Below are positions 1-7,215 of a DNA stretch of 41,215 nt, one piece after another. The DNA lies in NCBI GenBank assembly GCA_002315765.1, contig DCIE01000046.1:1-41215 (forward strand), given 5' to 3'. Position 1 is the first letter of the stretch. The number at the start of each line of letters is the position of its first letter. Source of the stretch: Ruminococcaceae bacterium UBA1734 (lineage in GTDB: Bacteria > Bacillota > Clostridia > Oscillospirales > Acutalibacteraceae). A model generated the notes under the pieces. It worked only from the letters and a program-made list of their open reading frames with translations. It searched no databases and was not told the origin of the DNA. The translations under genes were made by a program, and so were the position numbers.

Positions 1-98
1 CAAAAGAAATTTGCAGAACATACGACAATATCGCATTTTTCTATCTTGAAACGCTTGAAAATGACGAGAGTATAACATCCATTTTGAGTCAGATTTAA
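1..98 (+). CDS. C-terminal tail of an unidentified protein (partial)
   Basis: Frame 3 is open from the window edge to a TAA at 96-98 and gives about 31 residues with a plausible amphipathic composition (it contains FFYLETLENDESITSILSQI before the stop). The other two plus-strand frames close earlier (TGA at 46-48, TAA at 73-75). No family can be recognised from so short a tail. The last codons overlap the left end of the palindromic repeat copy at 79-215, so the natural C-terminus may have been replaced when the repeat arrived. The call rests only on open frame and composition. Confidence 0.35.
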   Translation, partial: KEICRTYDNIAFFYLETLENDESITSILSQI

Positions 99-215
99 AG
101 GGTTAAAACGCTTTATTCGGAAGCTAACTAACCGGGGGAATATAAAACCCTTAGTCGATAGCAAAGATGTTAAAATGGTTATAAACATAAGCAAATTTGA
201 CTCAAAAATGAATGG
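79..215 (+). repeat. Palindrome-ended direct repeat, copy 1
   Basis: A ~137 bp element repeated in the same orientation at 1668-1805. The core is almost identical in both (102-165 against 1690-1755), including GGAAGCTAACTAACCGGGG and ATATAAAACCCTTAGTCGAT. The ends are complementary: TTGAGTCAGATTT near 84-96 pairs with AAATTTGACTCAA near 193-205 with one mismatch, and CCATT (79-83) pairs with AATGG (211-215). Inside, GGTTA (102-106) can pair with TAACC (129-133), and GCTT (110-113) with AAGC (121-124). It is either a MITE-like element or a folded RNA or DNA element. Confidence 0.75.
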
Positions 216-300
216 TACATCCTCACTTTCAATCGCAAATCAATAAATCTATTTACCACGAATGTGTATAATAAATTATCACAAATGTGTCAATAATATC

Positions 301-329
301 TTTACAAATCCTTTTAATAATGTTATACT
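301..329 (+). promoter_or_regulatory. Sigma70/sigmaA-type promoter of the ATPase gene
   Basis: TTTACA (301-306), a 17 bp spacer and TATACT (324-329) form a good housekeeping promoter. The predicted start of transcription near 336 lies just before the ribosome binding site AAGGAG (341-346) and the ATG at 355. Upstream, CACGAATGTGT (257-267) and CACAAATGTGT (280-290) are repeated 23 bp apart and may be operator half-sites. Confidence 0.6.
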
Positions 330-354
330 GATTAAGGAAAAAGGAGAGTTTGCT

Positions 355-1635
355 ATGGATTATAAAAAACGAATTGTTGATAATCTGCTTGATTTAAAGC
401 TCGAGTCATTCGGCGCAACCCTTATCAAAGGTCCGAAGGGTTGCGGCAAAACCACATCAGCAAAGCAAAAAGCCAAAAGTTTTATTGAGTTCCAAGATGA
501 AGATGTGCGTGAAAACTTGCTTGCCGTTGCGGAAACCGCGCCTAAAAAACTTTTAATCGGTGAAAAGCCGCGTTTGTTTGACGAATGGCAGGATGCACCG
601 AAGCTTTGGGGAACAATCCGAAAAGACATCGACGATTCAGGAGAAAACGGTCAGTATATTCTAACCGGTTCTTCCTCCAAAGAAATTAAAACTGCCCATA
701 CAGGTACGCTCAGAATCAGCCAACTGCAAATGTATCCCATGAGTTTATACGAAAGTGAAGAATCAAACGGAACGGTATCACTTAAAGAACTGTTTGACAA
801 ACCCGAAAACTTTGATGGTTGCGAATCACAACTTACCATTGACGATTTGATTTTTGCAATTTGCCGCGGAGGCTGGCCGAGAGCGCTTTTAAATAAAACA
901 CCTCGTTCAAAGCTTGAAATTGCAAAGGATTTATATAAACAGACTTATTCGGTAGATATATCAAATATTGACGGAAAAAAGCGTAATTCACGATGCGCAC
1001 AGACTCTTTTGCAATCGTATAGCCGTAATATATGCACACTCGCAGAAACAAAGACAATCGTCGGCGATGTACGGTCAAATTACGATGTCAGTATTGCTAC
1101 CATTTACGACTATATGCATGCTTTGGAGAAACTCTATATCATTGAGGATATTGAAGCTTGGTGTCCGTCAATTCGTTCAAAAAGCAATATCCGTTCATCC
1201 CAAAAGCGAAACTTAATTGACCCGTCGATTGCTGTTGCAGCACTCGGACTTTCACCCGACTACTTCAACACTGATTTCAAAACGCTTGGTTTTCTTTTCG
1301 AGTCGCTTTGTATTCGCGACCTTAAAATATACTCCTCGGTCTTCGACGGTGCAATGTCATATTACCGCGACCGTTACGGACTTGAAGCGGATGGTGTGCT
1401 TCATTTGAACGACGGAAGATATGCTCTTTTAGAATTCAAACTCGGTTCAAAAGAAATTGATCTCGGTGCAAAGCATTTATGCGAGATTGAAAACTTAATT
1501 GATGAGTATAACAAAAGAGAAAAGCAATGCCCTCTTCGCAAGCCGGATTTAAAAATTGTTATCACGGGAACCCAATACGGTTACAGAAGAGACGACGGAG
1601 TTTTTGTCATTCCGATTGGATGCTTAAAGGATTGA
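355..1635 (+). CDS. AAA-type ATPase with C-terminal DUF4143 domain
   Basis: A 426-residue protein. The ATG at 355 is chosen over an upstream in-frame start at 262 because AAGGAG (341-346) sits 8 bases before it and the upstream stretch contains the promoter. A Walker A motif GPKGCGKTT lies near residues 25-33, a Walker B-like LFDEWQ near residue 80, and a sensor-like ILTGSSS around 105. The C-terminal part carries a PD-(D/E)xK-like signature, EADGV followed by LLEFKLG, typical of the DUF4143 region found in this ATPase family. These proteins are common in gut anaerobes, and their cellular role is not established. The gene stands alone with its own promoter between two copies of a palindromic repeat, so it may travel as a cassette. 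The family assignment is good; the role is unknown. Confidence 0.85.
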   Translation: MDYKKRIVDNLLDLKLESFGATLIKGPKGCGKTTSAKQKAKSFIEFQDEDVRENLLAVAETAPKKLLIGEKPRLFDEWQDAPKLWGTIRKDIDDSGENGQYILTGSSSKEIKTAHTGTLRISQLQMYPMSLYESEESNGTVSLKELFDKPENFDGCESQLTIDDLIFAICRGGWPRALLNKTPRSKLEIAKDLYKQTYSVDISNIDGKKRNSRCAQTLLQSYSRNICTLAETKTIVGDVRSNYDVSIATIYDYMHALEKLYIIEDIEAWCPSIRSKSNIRSSQKRNLIDPSIAVAALGLSPDYFNTDFKTLGFLFESLCIRDLKIYSSVFDGAMSYYRDRYGLEADGVLHLNDGRYALLEFKLGSKEIDLGAKHLCEIENLIDEYNKREKQCPLRKPDLKIVITGTQYGYRRDDGVFVIPIGCLKD

Positions 1636-1667
1636 AAATACAATAATCCACATCTATCGCATAACAT

Positions 1668-1805
1668 CAATTTTTAGCTCGATTTTCACGGTTAAAACGC
1701 TTTATTTGGAAGCTAACTAACCGGGGGGAATATAAAACCCTTAGTCGATAGCAAAGGTGTAGATTTAGCTATTAATGTAAGCAAATCCTACTCAAAAACG
1801 AATTG
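1668..1805 (+). repeat. Palindrome-ended direct repeat, copy 2
   Basis: Second copy of the element at 79-215, in the same orientation, beginning about 30 bp after the ATPase stop. The core keeps the GGTTA/TAACC and GCTT/AAGC complementary pairs. At the tip, CCATT/AATGG of copy 1 has become CAATT (1668-1672) with AATTG (1801-1805), so both sides of one pair changed together. The long arm is less well paired than in copy 1 (for example TTTTTAGCTCG against CTACTCAAAAA). Confidence 0.75.
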
Positions 1806-1870
1806 TGCAAAATTTCCGGCGAGTGCTACATTTAGCCGTTTTGTGTTTCCAAAGCTTATTTTAGCTTTTC

Positions 1871-1972
1871 GTAGAGCTTCGCAAGAAGCTCTACCTTAGG
1901 ATGTTACGAACGATAGTGAGTAGCATCCTTACTATTTGGCAGAGAGGACGACTTTTACAGTCCTCTCTTGCC
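1871..1972 (+). other. Three consecutive stem-loops
   Basis: Hairpin 1: GTAGAGCTTC (1871-1880) pairs perfectly with GAAGCTCTAC (1885-1894) around a GCAA tetraloop, a GNRA type. Hairpin 2: AGGATGTTAC (1898-1907) pairs with GTAGCATCCT (1920-1929) with one G-U pair. Hairpin 3: GGCAGAGAGGAC (1938-1949) pairs with GTCCTCTCTTGCC (1960-1972) with a single bulge. Only a weak, broken T-run follows, so this is not a standard terminator. It may be a structured RNA, a REP-like repeat, or the end of a mobile element. Confidence 0.6.
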
Positions 1973-1990
1973 TATATCTTTTAATATATT

Positions 1991-2035
1991 AGGTCAATTT
2001 GACCCCTACACGGAGTTCATTTTGACCCCCTATAC
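1991..2035. mobile_element. Possible remnant of an IS21-like element end
   Basis: Two short tandem motifs, AATTTGACCCCTACAC and CATTTTGACCCCCTATAC, lie about 22 bp apart. Tandem GGGGTCAAATTGA-type motifs of this kind are familiar from the termini of IS21-family elements. No istA or istB coding sequence, and no second end, is visible nearby, so at most this is a solo relic. The identification rests on resemblance only. Confidence 0.3.
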
Positions 2036-2470
2036 AATAATTATAACCCACTCAAAAAATCGGCTATTGGAACCGACATTTGTACAAGCAAAAGTGTCAT
2101 AAACTTTTATGACAGTTTGATAATCATATATGAATGTTTTATTGACAACTTTTCTTATACTCATTCGATAAAAAGCTAATTTATAAGTATATCCTCGATA
2201 ACAGTACCATCGGTTACGTTGCCTGTGAATTATTTTGAAAATTCTAATAATCCATCCATTAAATTTTGCTTTTCCATTTCTTTTTCCTGCTAATAAATTA
2301 AAAAAATTAAGCAGTTGCTTTGGACATAAAGACCTCACAACTGCTTTTTTGTGATGATTACCATTCCCTGCTTCGTTTGCCCGAACAAGATAGGAAATTT
2401 GTAAAAACCACAGTTTAGGTCTTTGGCTGACCTTATATTATTAACCTCTTATCACAAGAGGTTTAATAAA
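2036..2470. other. Intergenic stretch without a convincing gene
   Basis: A 102-codon minus-strand frame (2030-2338) covers part of this stretch but has no ribosome binding site, an unusual basic and aromatic-rich composition, and begins inside the terminator stem at 2309-2345. I treat it as chance. A perfect 8-bp inverted repeat (AACCTCTT at 2443-2450, AAGAGGTT at 2456-2463) lies just beyond the rhamnulokinase remnant but has no T-run. The stretch may contain decayed mobile-element DNA. Confidence 0.5.
2309..2350 (-). terminator. Bidirectional rho-independent terminator of the rhamnose operon
   Basis: AAGCAGTTG (2309-2317) and CAACTGCTT (2337-2345) form a perfect 9-bp stem. On the minus strand the stem is followed by AATTTTTTT, which would end the rhamnose operon about 120 bp after its last remnant gene. 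On the plus strand it is followed by a T-run (2344-2350), so it can also block transcription from the left. Confidence 0.7.
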
Positions 2471-2917
2471 CTATTGAAATACTTTAAATTCAAATGAATT
2501 TTTGATAAGTTCCCTGCCTTTTGGAAGGCTTATATTGTTTATAACCATTATTTGAGAAAGAATATTTCCGAGTGCAGTACCTTCGGATAATCCAGTCAAT
2601 ACCTTCTTGCCGGTTATTTTTGATGCTAATTCATTTAGGTATTTATCTTTGCTTCCTCCGCCTACAATTATTATGCTTTCTATCTTCTTGTCAGCATATT
2701 TTTCTATGGTTTTTATTGCAGAGTCGTATGAAGTTGCCAAGGACAAATAAACGCATTTTAACACATCGGATATGGGTAAATCCTTTTCTTTTAAATTACT
2801 TCTAATAGTTTCTATCATACTTTCCGTAGCAAAAAAAGCATTGTCATTCGGATTAATTAGTCTATCAAAACTACTTTTCTCAGCCATAAACATCATAATC
2901 CAGGAAGTAATGTTTAA
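2471..2917 (-). pseudogene. rhaB: Rhamnulokinase, C-terminal fragment (truncated)
   Basis: About 140 residues match the C-terminal third of rhamnulokinase, the FGGY-family kinase that makes L-rhamnulose 1-phosphate. Visible landmarks are LINPNDNAFF, the adenosine-binding IIIVGGGSKDKYLNELASKI and LSEGTALGNIL, running to a natural-looking stop at 2471-2473. An intact enzyme has roughly 470-490 residues. Here the reading frame meets a TGA at 2918-2920, and the oxidoreductase gene ends only 16 bp further on, so the N-terminal two thirds are absent. No ribosome binding site precedes the ATGs at 2896 or 2893. The fragment lacks the sugar-binding and phosphate-binding N-domain and cannot be a working kinase alone. 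A deletion probably removed the rest, and an intact kinase may exist elsewhere. Confidence 0.85.
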
Positions 2918-2935
2918 TCAATTGTTTTTTATGTT

Positions 2936-3961
2936 TTATTTTTCTAACGGATACACAATCCCACATTGTTCTCTGAGTTTGTCGCATTCCGCAAGAATGG
3001 TTCTTGTATTATCCCATGTAACATATTGGGGACATTTTACATTGTTCCGAACACATTCATTAACATAATCAATCTCAAATTGATATCCTTCGTCAACTAT
3101 TCCGTCAATTTTTTGAGGCACTTTAGATATTATTGTATCTATTTCTCCATCATTGTAGACATACGCTGTTTCCGGCTTGTAAAAATGGGGTATTTCAATG
3201 TATCCCTTTGAACCGTAAATATATGCTGTTTCTGACATTTTTGAACGAATGCTACTTGTCATCATTGCAATTTCCCCTGTGTCAAACTTTGCAATTACAC
3301 CTGCTGTTTCATCAACATTATAATGATTTTCATCAGTATCCATAGAGCACATTCCGATAAGTTCGCTTGGATGCTTCTTTAGGATAATATTAGCAAAGTT
3401 CAAATTGTAAATGCCTACGTCTAATAAACTTCCTCCCGCTTGATTTTCATCAAACAATCTTGAAGATTTGCTTTCATTTGACACCGAGAAACCGAAAGAA
3501 GATTGTATTAATCTGATTTTACCGATTTTGCCGGATTCAACGACCTTATCTATTGATTTGAAAATCGGAAAAAATCTTGTCCAAACCGCTTCCATTAAAA
3601 AAACATTATTTTTCTTAGCACATTCGGTCATTTCAATGAAATCTTTTTCATTTACAGCGGCAGGTTTTTCGACAAGCACATTCTTGCCGTTTTCCATAGC
3701 CATTATAGCAAGTTGGGCATGAGCAGGATGAATTGTATTTACATACACCACGTCAATCTCTTCCCTTTTAACCAACTCACAATATGATAGCACATTGGGA
3801 ATATTATACTTTTTTGCCATTCTATCGGCCGAAGCCGTCGTCCTTGATGCAATAGCAACGATTTCCATATCGTCGCATTGTGCCGCACCTTTCATCCAGC
3901 GATCTAAAATGGCACCTGCTCCCATAAATCCCCATTTAATTGACTTTTTTGAGTTATTCAT
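2936..3961 (-). CDS. Gfo/Idh/MocA-family NAD(P)-dependent oxidoreductase
   Basis: A 341-residue cytoplasmic protein. The N-terminal Rossmann fold starts with WGFMGAGAIL near residue 10, and the family EKPAA motif (VLVEKPAAVNEKDF) lies near residues 95-108. The C-terminal half has the alpha/beta domain of sugar dehydrogenases such as the glucose-fructose oxidoreductase and inositol dehydrogenase group. It follows the mutarotase gene after a 67 bp gap and is followed by the broken rhamnulokinase, so it is the last intact gene of the rhamnose operon. Members act on sugars or sugar derivatives with NAD(P). A role in oxidising or epimerising rhamnose or a rhamnose-containing sugar is plausible from context only. 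Confidence 0.85.
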   Translation of the reverse strand: MNNSKKSIKWGFMGAGAILDRWMKGAAQCDDMEIVAIASRTTASADRMAKKYNIPNVLSYCELVKREEIDVVYVNTIHPAHAQLAIMAMENGKNVLVEKPAAVNEKDFIEMTECAKKNNVFLMEAVWTRFFPIFKSIDKVVESGKIGKIRLIQSSFGFSVSNESKSSRLFDENQAGGSLLDVGIYNLNFANIILKKHPSELIGMCSMDTDENHYNVDETAGVIAKFDTGEIAMMTSSIRSKMSETAYIYGSKGYIEIPHFYKPETAYVYNDGEIDTIISKVPQKIDGIVDEGYQFEIDYVNECVRNNVKCPQYVTWDNTRTILAECDKLREQCGIVYPLEK

Positions 3962-4028
3962 ATATTACCATTCCGTCGTTACAATAATAGTTTTTCTGAT
4001 TAACAATCTTACAAGGATAATGAATGAA

Positions 4029-4346
4029 TTAGTCCAATTCAAACACTTTTGTTAGAAGTGGCTGTGCACCGGTTATTGGATCTAATTCCATAACCATAAC
4101 GTCCTTCATATACTCATTCCACTTATCAACAATTACACTGTTTGCCTGATAATCCGATGCAAACTTTATACCCTTTTCACATTCGTAATATCCGAAAAGT
4201 TCGTTGCCGATATTCCATATTGTATAATTACATATTCCGGCATTTTTAAGTACTTTTACCAGTTCAGGCCAAATTTCATTATGCCTTTTTTTGTACTCTT
4301 CTATGCAACCCACTTTTACAGTAGCTCTCCACGCATATTTTTCCAT
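4029..4346 (-). CDS. rhaM: L-rhamnose mutarotase
   Basis: About 105 residues, the normal length of the RhaM/YiiL family, which interconverts the alpha and beta anomers of L-rhamnose so that the isomerase receives its preferred form. The diagnostic segment EEYKKRHNEIWPEL near residue 17 contains the conserved Tyr and His, and WNIGNELFGYYEC matches the family core. I use the ATG at 4346, preceded by AAGGAG. An in-frame GTG at 4358 overlaps the stop of the esterase gene and sits too close to that site, but cannot be excluded. It lies directly downstream of the esterase, consistent with coupled translation. Confidence 0.9.
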   Translation of the reverse strand: MEKYAWRATVKVGCIEEYKKRHNEIWPELVKVLKNAGICNYTIWNIGNELFGYYECEKGIKFASDYQANSVIVDKWNEYMKDVMVMELDPITGAQPLLTKVFELD

Positions 4347-4354
4347 ACTGTCTA

Positions 4355-5260
4355 TCACTCCTTAATGGTATTATCTACCATTTTTTCAGTTATTAAAATA
4401 AGTTCGTTTTTTATGTTATCCAAATCATCTATGTTTTCAACGTATTTTTTGGCACAGTATGCAACATAGGGATAGGGACTGTTAATATTATCGTGAATAT
4501 GCTTTAACATTTCTTCTTTTGTCATTTTTATTCCCAAACGGTCGCAATACTTATCAATTGTATCGTGTTTTGCATACATTATTTCTTTAAACAAAGTTTC
4601 AATTTTCATTCGTTCTCTATTCAAGGTTGAAAAATCAAAATCTTCGTCTGATTTTATTTCATTTTCAAAACCTAAATGTTGCAAAATTGTGGCTGCTATC
4701 ATTCTTTGCCCTTTTGCATTTAAGTGAACTCGGTCGTCTTTATAATAATTTTTAATATTTTCCTTTTGAGAAAACAAGTTGTAAATATCAATAAAACTGC
4801 AATTGTTTTTCTCCGCTACTTGCCTTGCATACGTTACGCACTCCCTTAATCGTTCATTACAACGAAAGTCCTTTGTTTCAAAGAACTCACCCTGACAATA
4901 AGGTGGCGGAGACATTACTATTACCTTAACATTTTTTTCAATGAAGGTTGCAACCACTTTTTCCATACTTTCTTTATATCGCTTTATCAACGAATCAAAT
5001 AATTCTTTTTGGGGTTCATCCGGATCAAGCCAATGCTCAATATCATTCACTCCGAACATAACAGATACTACCGTTGGATTATAACATAAGCAGTCAGTTT
5101 CTATTCTTCGTAGGGAATCATAAGCCGTATCTCCGGCAACACCGCAATTAAAAACTTTTATACCATATGACGCGATGCTGTCAAATACCTCTGCAACCCA
5201 AAGTCCTCCGGCGGTTATACTGTCCCCGAAAGCGCAAAATACATCTGTTTTATTTAACAT
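4355..5260 (-). CDS. SGNH/GDSL-family hydrolase (probable carbohydrate esterase)
   Basis: A 301-residue cytoplasmic protein with the SGNH landmarks: FGDSITAGG (block I nucleophile Ser) near residue 10, GVNDIEHW (block III) near 70, and DRVHLNAKGQ (block V Asp-x-x-His) near 175. About 100 extra residues follow the catalytic domain. There is no signal peptide. The ATG at 5260 is preferred to upstream in-frame TTG and GTG codons, using the weak site GGTGAT. Family members remove acetyl or other acyl groups from sugars. Between rhamnose isomerase and mutarotase, it probably deacylates an imported rhamnose-containing oligosaccharide, as rhamnogalacturonan acetylesterases do outside the cell. That substrate is inference. 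Confidence 0.8.
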   Translation of the reverse strand: MLNKTDVFCAFGDSITAGGLWVAEVFDSIASYGIKVFNCGVAGDTAYDSLRRIETDCLCYNPTVVSVMFGVNDIEHWLDPDEPQKELFDSLIKRYKESMEKVVATFIEKNVKVIVMSPPPYCQGEFFETKDFRCNERLRECVTYARQVAEKNNCSFIDIYNLFSQKENIKNYYKDDRVHLNAKGQRMIAATILQHLGFENEIKSDEDFDFSTLNRERMKIETLFKEIMYAKHDTIDKYCDRLGIKMTKEEMLKHIHDNINSPYPYVAYCAKKYVENIDDLDNIKNELILITEKMVDNTIKE

Positions 5261-5286
5261 TATAATCACCAAAATGTTTTGAAGTA

Positions 5287-6573
5287 TCAGTTTCTTTTAA
5301 ACATTTCCTTTGTTTCGTATTTTTTAAGATCATCAAGCCATTCTGCGTTAGTGGGAATGTTATTCTTATAGCAATAATAATTCCAAACAGCAGCAGACGG
5401 AAGGGACTTAAATTCATCAAGCAAAGCCAATCGAAGTGTATAATCACCGTCATCCTCTGCCTTTTGAAGCAAATTAACAGGCTCAAGCATTGCATTTAAC
5501 AAAGCCTTCTTTGTGGCTCTGGTGCCGATTGTCCAAGCAGCAACTCGGTTAATAGAAGCATCAAAATAATCAGTTCCGATGAAGGCATTGTCAATTACAC
5601 CGCATCGAACAATTTCATGCATCATATTATTGGTTTTTTCATCATTAAGCACAACATGGTCACTATCCCAACGTATTCCGCGAGTAAAGTGTGCCATAAA
5701 CTTATCCGAAAATGTCATTACAGACGAAATCTTATCTGCTACATTTTCTTCAGGATGAAAATGTCCCATATCAAGATTCATAATTGTGTTTCCGATTCCG
5801 TTTGCTCTTGCATAACCGTTGTAAGAAAGATAAAAATCATTAGATCCTACCGTATATTCTTCAACCCCAACCGCAAAAAGTTTCGGTTCTAATGCATCAT
5901 AAACAAACTTTTCATCAATTTTTTTGGCGGAAAAGATCTCATCAAAAGATTGCTTCATAAGCATTCTGTATTTCATTCTATTTGCCGGTTGATCCTTCAT
6001 TCCGTCTTGAACCCAAGTGTTATAAACACAAGGTGTTCCCAATTCTTTACCGAAATATTCAGCAATAAGGCGTACCGATTGCATATGTCTAACCCAAAAT
6101 TGTCTAATATCCTCGTTTGGATTGGAAATGGTAAGTCCGTCTGCCGCTTTGGGATGACCAAATGTGGTTGCATTCATATCAAGACCTATTTTTTTATCTT
6201 TCGCCCATTTTACCCAATTTTCAAAATGATGAGGAGCGTATTCGTCACGGTCAATTCCTTTTTCAAAGTTTTCGCCATAACTTGAATGAAGATTAAGCTT
6301 AATGGCGCCCGGAACATAAGATAAGACTTTTTCAAGGTCCATACGATACTCCTCCGGATTTCTGGGTCTTCCGGGATAGTTACCCGTAACCATTAATCCT
6401 CCGGAAGCACCGGCACCTATGTCTTCAAACCCAACAATATCATCTCCCTGCCAACAGGGAATTGAAACCGGTATCTTATCGAATTTTTCCAATACTTTTT
6501 CTACGTCAACACCATAGTTGTCATAAACCTCTTTTGCATTTTCAAAAGCTTGCTCAATTAATTTTACGTTCAT
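5287..6573 (-). CDS. rhaA: L-rhamnose isomerase
   Basis: A 428-residue TIM-barrel isomerase converting L-rhamnose to L-rhamnulose, full length for the family. Recognisable conserved stretches are IPCWQGDDIVGFE, KLNLHSSYGE, LDMNATTFGHPKA, NTWVQDGMKD and LDMGHFHPEE, which carry metal ligands and sugar-binding residues. The start follows the strong site AGGAG at the end of the preceding gene, with a gap of only 2 bp. Usual partners are a kinase and an aldolase: the kinase here is truncated and no aldolase gene is visible. This gene is the firmest evidence that the operon handles L-rhamnose or a similar 6-deoxy sugar. Confidence 0.95.
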   Translation of the reverse strand: MNVKLIEQAFENAKEVYDNYGVDVEKVLEKFDKIPVSIPCWQGDDIVGFEDIGAGASGGLMVTGNYPGRPRNPEEYRMDLEKVLSYVPGAIKLNLHSSYGENFEKGIDRDEYAPHHFENWVKWAKDKKIGLDMNATTFGHPKAADGLTISNPNEDIRQFWVRHMQSVRLIAEYFGKELGTPCVYNTWVQDGMKDQPANRMKYRMLMKQSFDEIFSAKKIDEKFVYDALEPKLFAVGVEEYTVGSNDFYLSYNGYARANGIGNTIMNLDMGHFHPEENVADKISSVMTFSDKFMAHFTRGIRWDSDHVVLNDEKTNNMMHEIVRCGVIDNAFIGTDYFDASINRVAAWTIGTRATKKALLNAMLEPVNLLQKAEDDGDYTLRLALLDEFKSLPSAAVWNYYCYKNNIPTNAEWLDDLKKYETKEMFKRN

Positions 6574-6575
6574 AC

Positions 6576-7205
6576 TTACTCCTCCAAGTCGGAAAATTTA
6601 ATATTATTACCGACCAATCCTTTATAAATTGTATCGTCATCATATTCTGCATGAGCCATAATCCACTTGTTCACACCAAAACACATTTCATCTTCAATAT
6701 CAGTTTTTGTAAAAGGTACCTTTTCTCCGTTTGTTCCCTTTGGTAACACACATATCATCCTATAATTTTCATTGTTTTTACCCATTGGAGCATAGTGTAA
6801 AGTTGTGCCGAACAATTCAACTCCGACTCCGGCAGGAACAAAAAACGCTTCACATTTTTCAGTATTGTATTTTCCGGCAACAATATCTCTTTCGTCACCC
6901 AAAATTAATATTATATCGTCCATAGCAATATTAAATTCGCTGCTTTTATGATACTCCAGACAATTAAGAATATCATTTGAGCCGCATACACAACCTATTT
7001 GAATCGGAGTTCCGCCAAATCCTCTGTTCATAAACAATTCTTTTTCTTTCTTGCTTTCAAAATTTTCATTTGATGCAATGTAGATTATTCCGCTTTCTGG
7101 CAATGGTATTTTTTTTAATTCTTCAAATATTTCCGAATAATCATAGCCCGCCAATACTTTACCGTATTTTTTGAACTTTGTATCATTCACAGAGAGTATT
7201 TTCAT
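6576..7205 (-). CDS. DUF4867-family protein, cupin-like
   Basis: A 209-residue cytoplasmic protein of the uncharacterised DUF4867 type. It contains segments typical of a beta-barrel sugar-binding fold, such as QIGCVCGSNDILNCLEYHKS, ILILGDERDI and FFVPAGVGVELFGTTLHYAP, resembling the barrel of ureidoglycolate lyase-like cupins. It lies 2 bp upstream of rhaA and 10 bp downstream of the activase gene, so it is tightly within the rhamnose operon. A sugar-phosphate or deoxysugar isomerase, epimerase or lyase role is possible. No function is established, and the family name is from recognition of the sequence style. Confidence 0.6.
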   Translation of the reverse strand: MKILSVNDTKFKKYGKVLAGYDYSEIFEELKKIPLPESGIIYIASNENFESKKEKELFMNRGFGGTPIQIGCVCGSNDILNCLEYHKSSEFNIAMDDIILILGDERDIVAGKYNTEKCEAFFVPAGVGVELFGTTLHYAPMGKNNENYRMICVLPKGTNGEKVPFTKTDIEDEMCFGVNKWIMAHAEYDDDTIYKGLVGNNIKFSDLEE

Positions 7206-7215
7206 TGTTGTTCAC

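Noticed and set aside
2030..2338. 102-codon minus-strand open frame
   Set aside because: No ribosome binding site, composition unlike a folded protein, no recognisable motif, and it starts within the terminator stem.
2443..2463. Inverted repeat AACCTCTT/AAGAGGTT as the rhamnose operon terminator
   Set aside because: No T-run on either side; the hairpin at 2309-2345 is a far better terminator.
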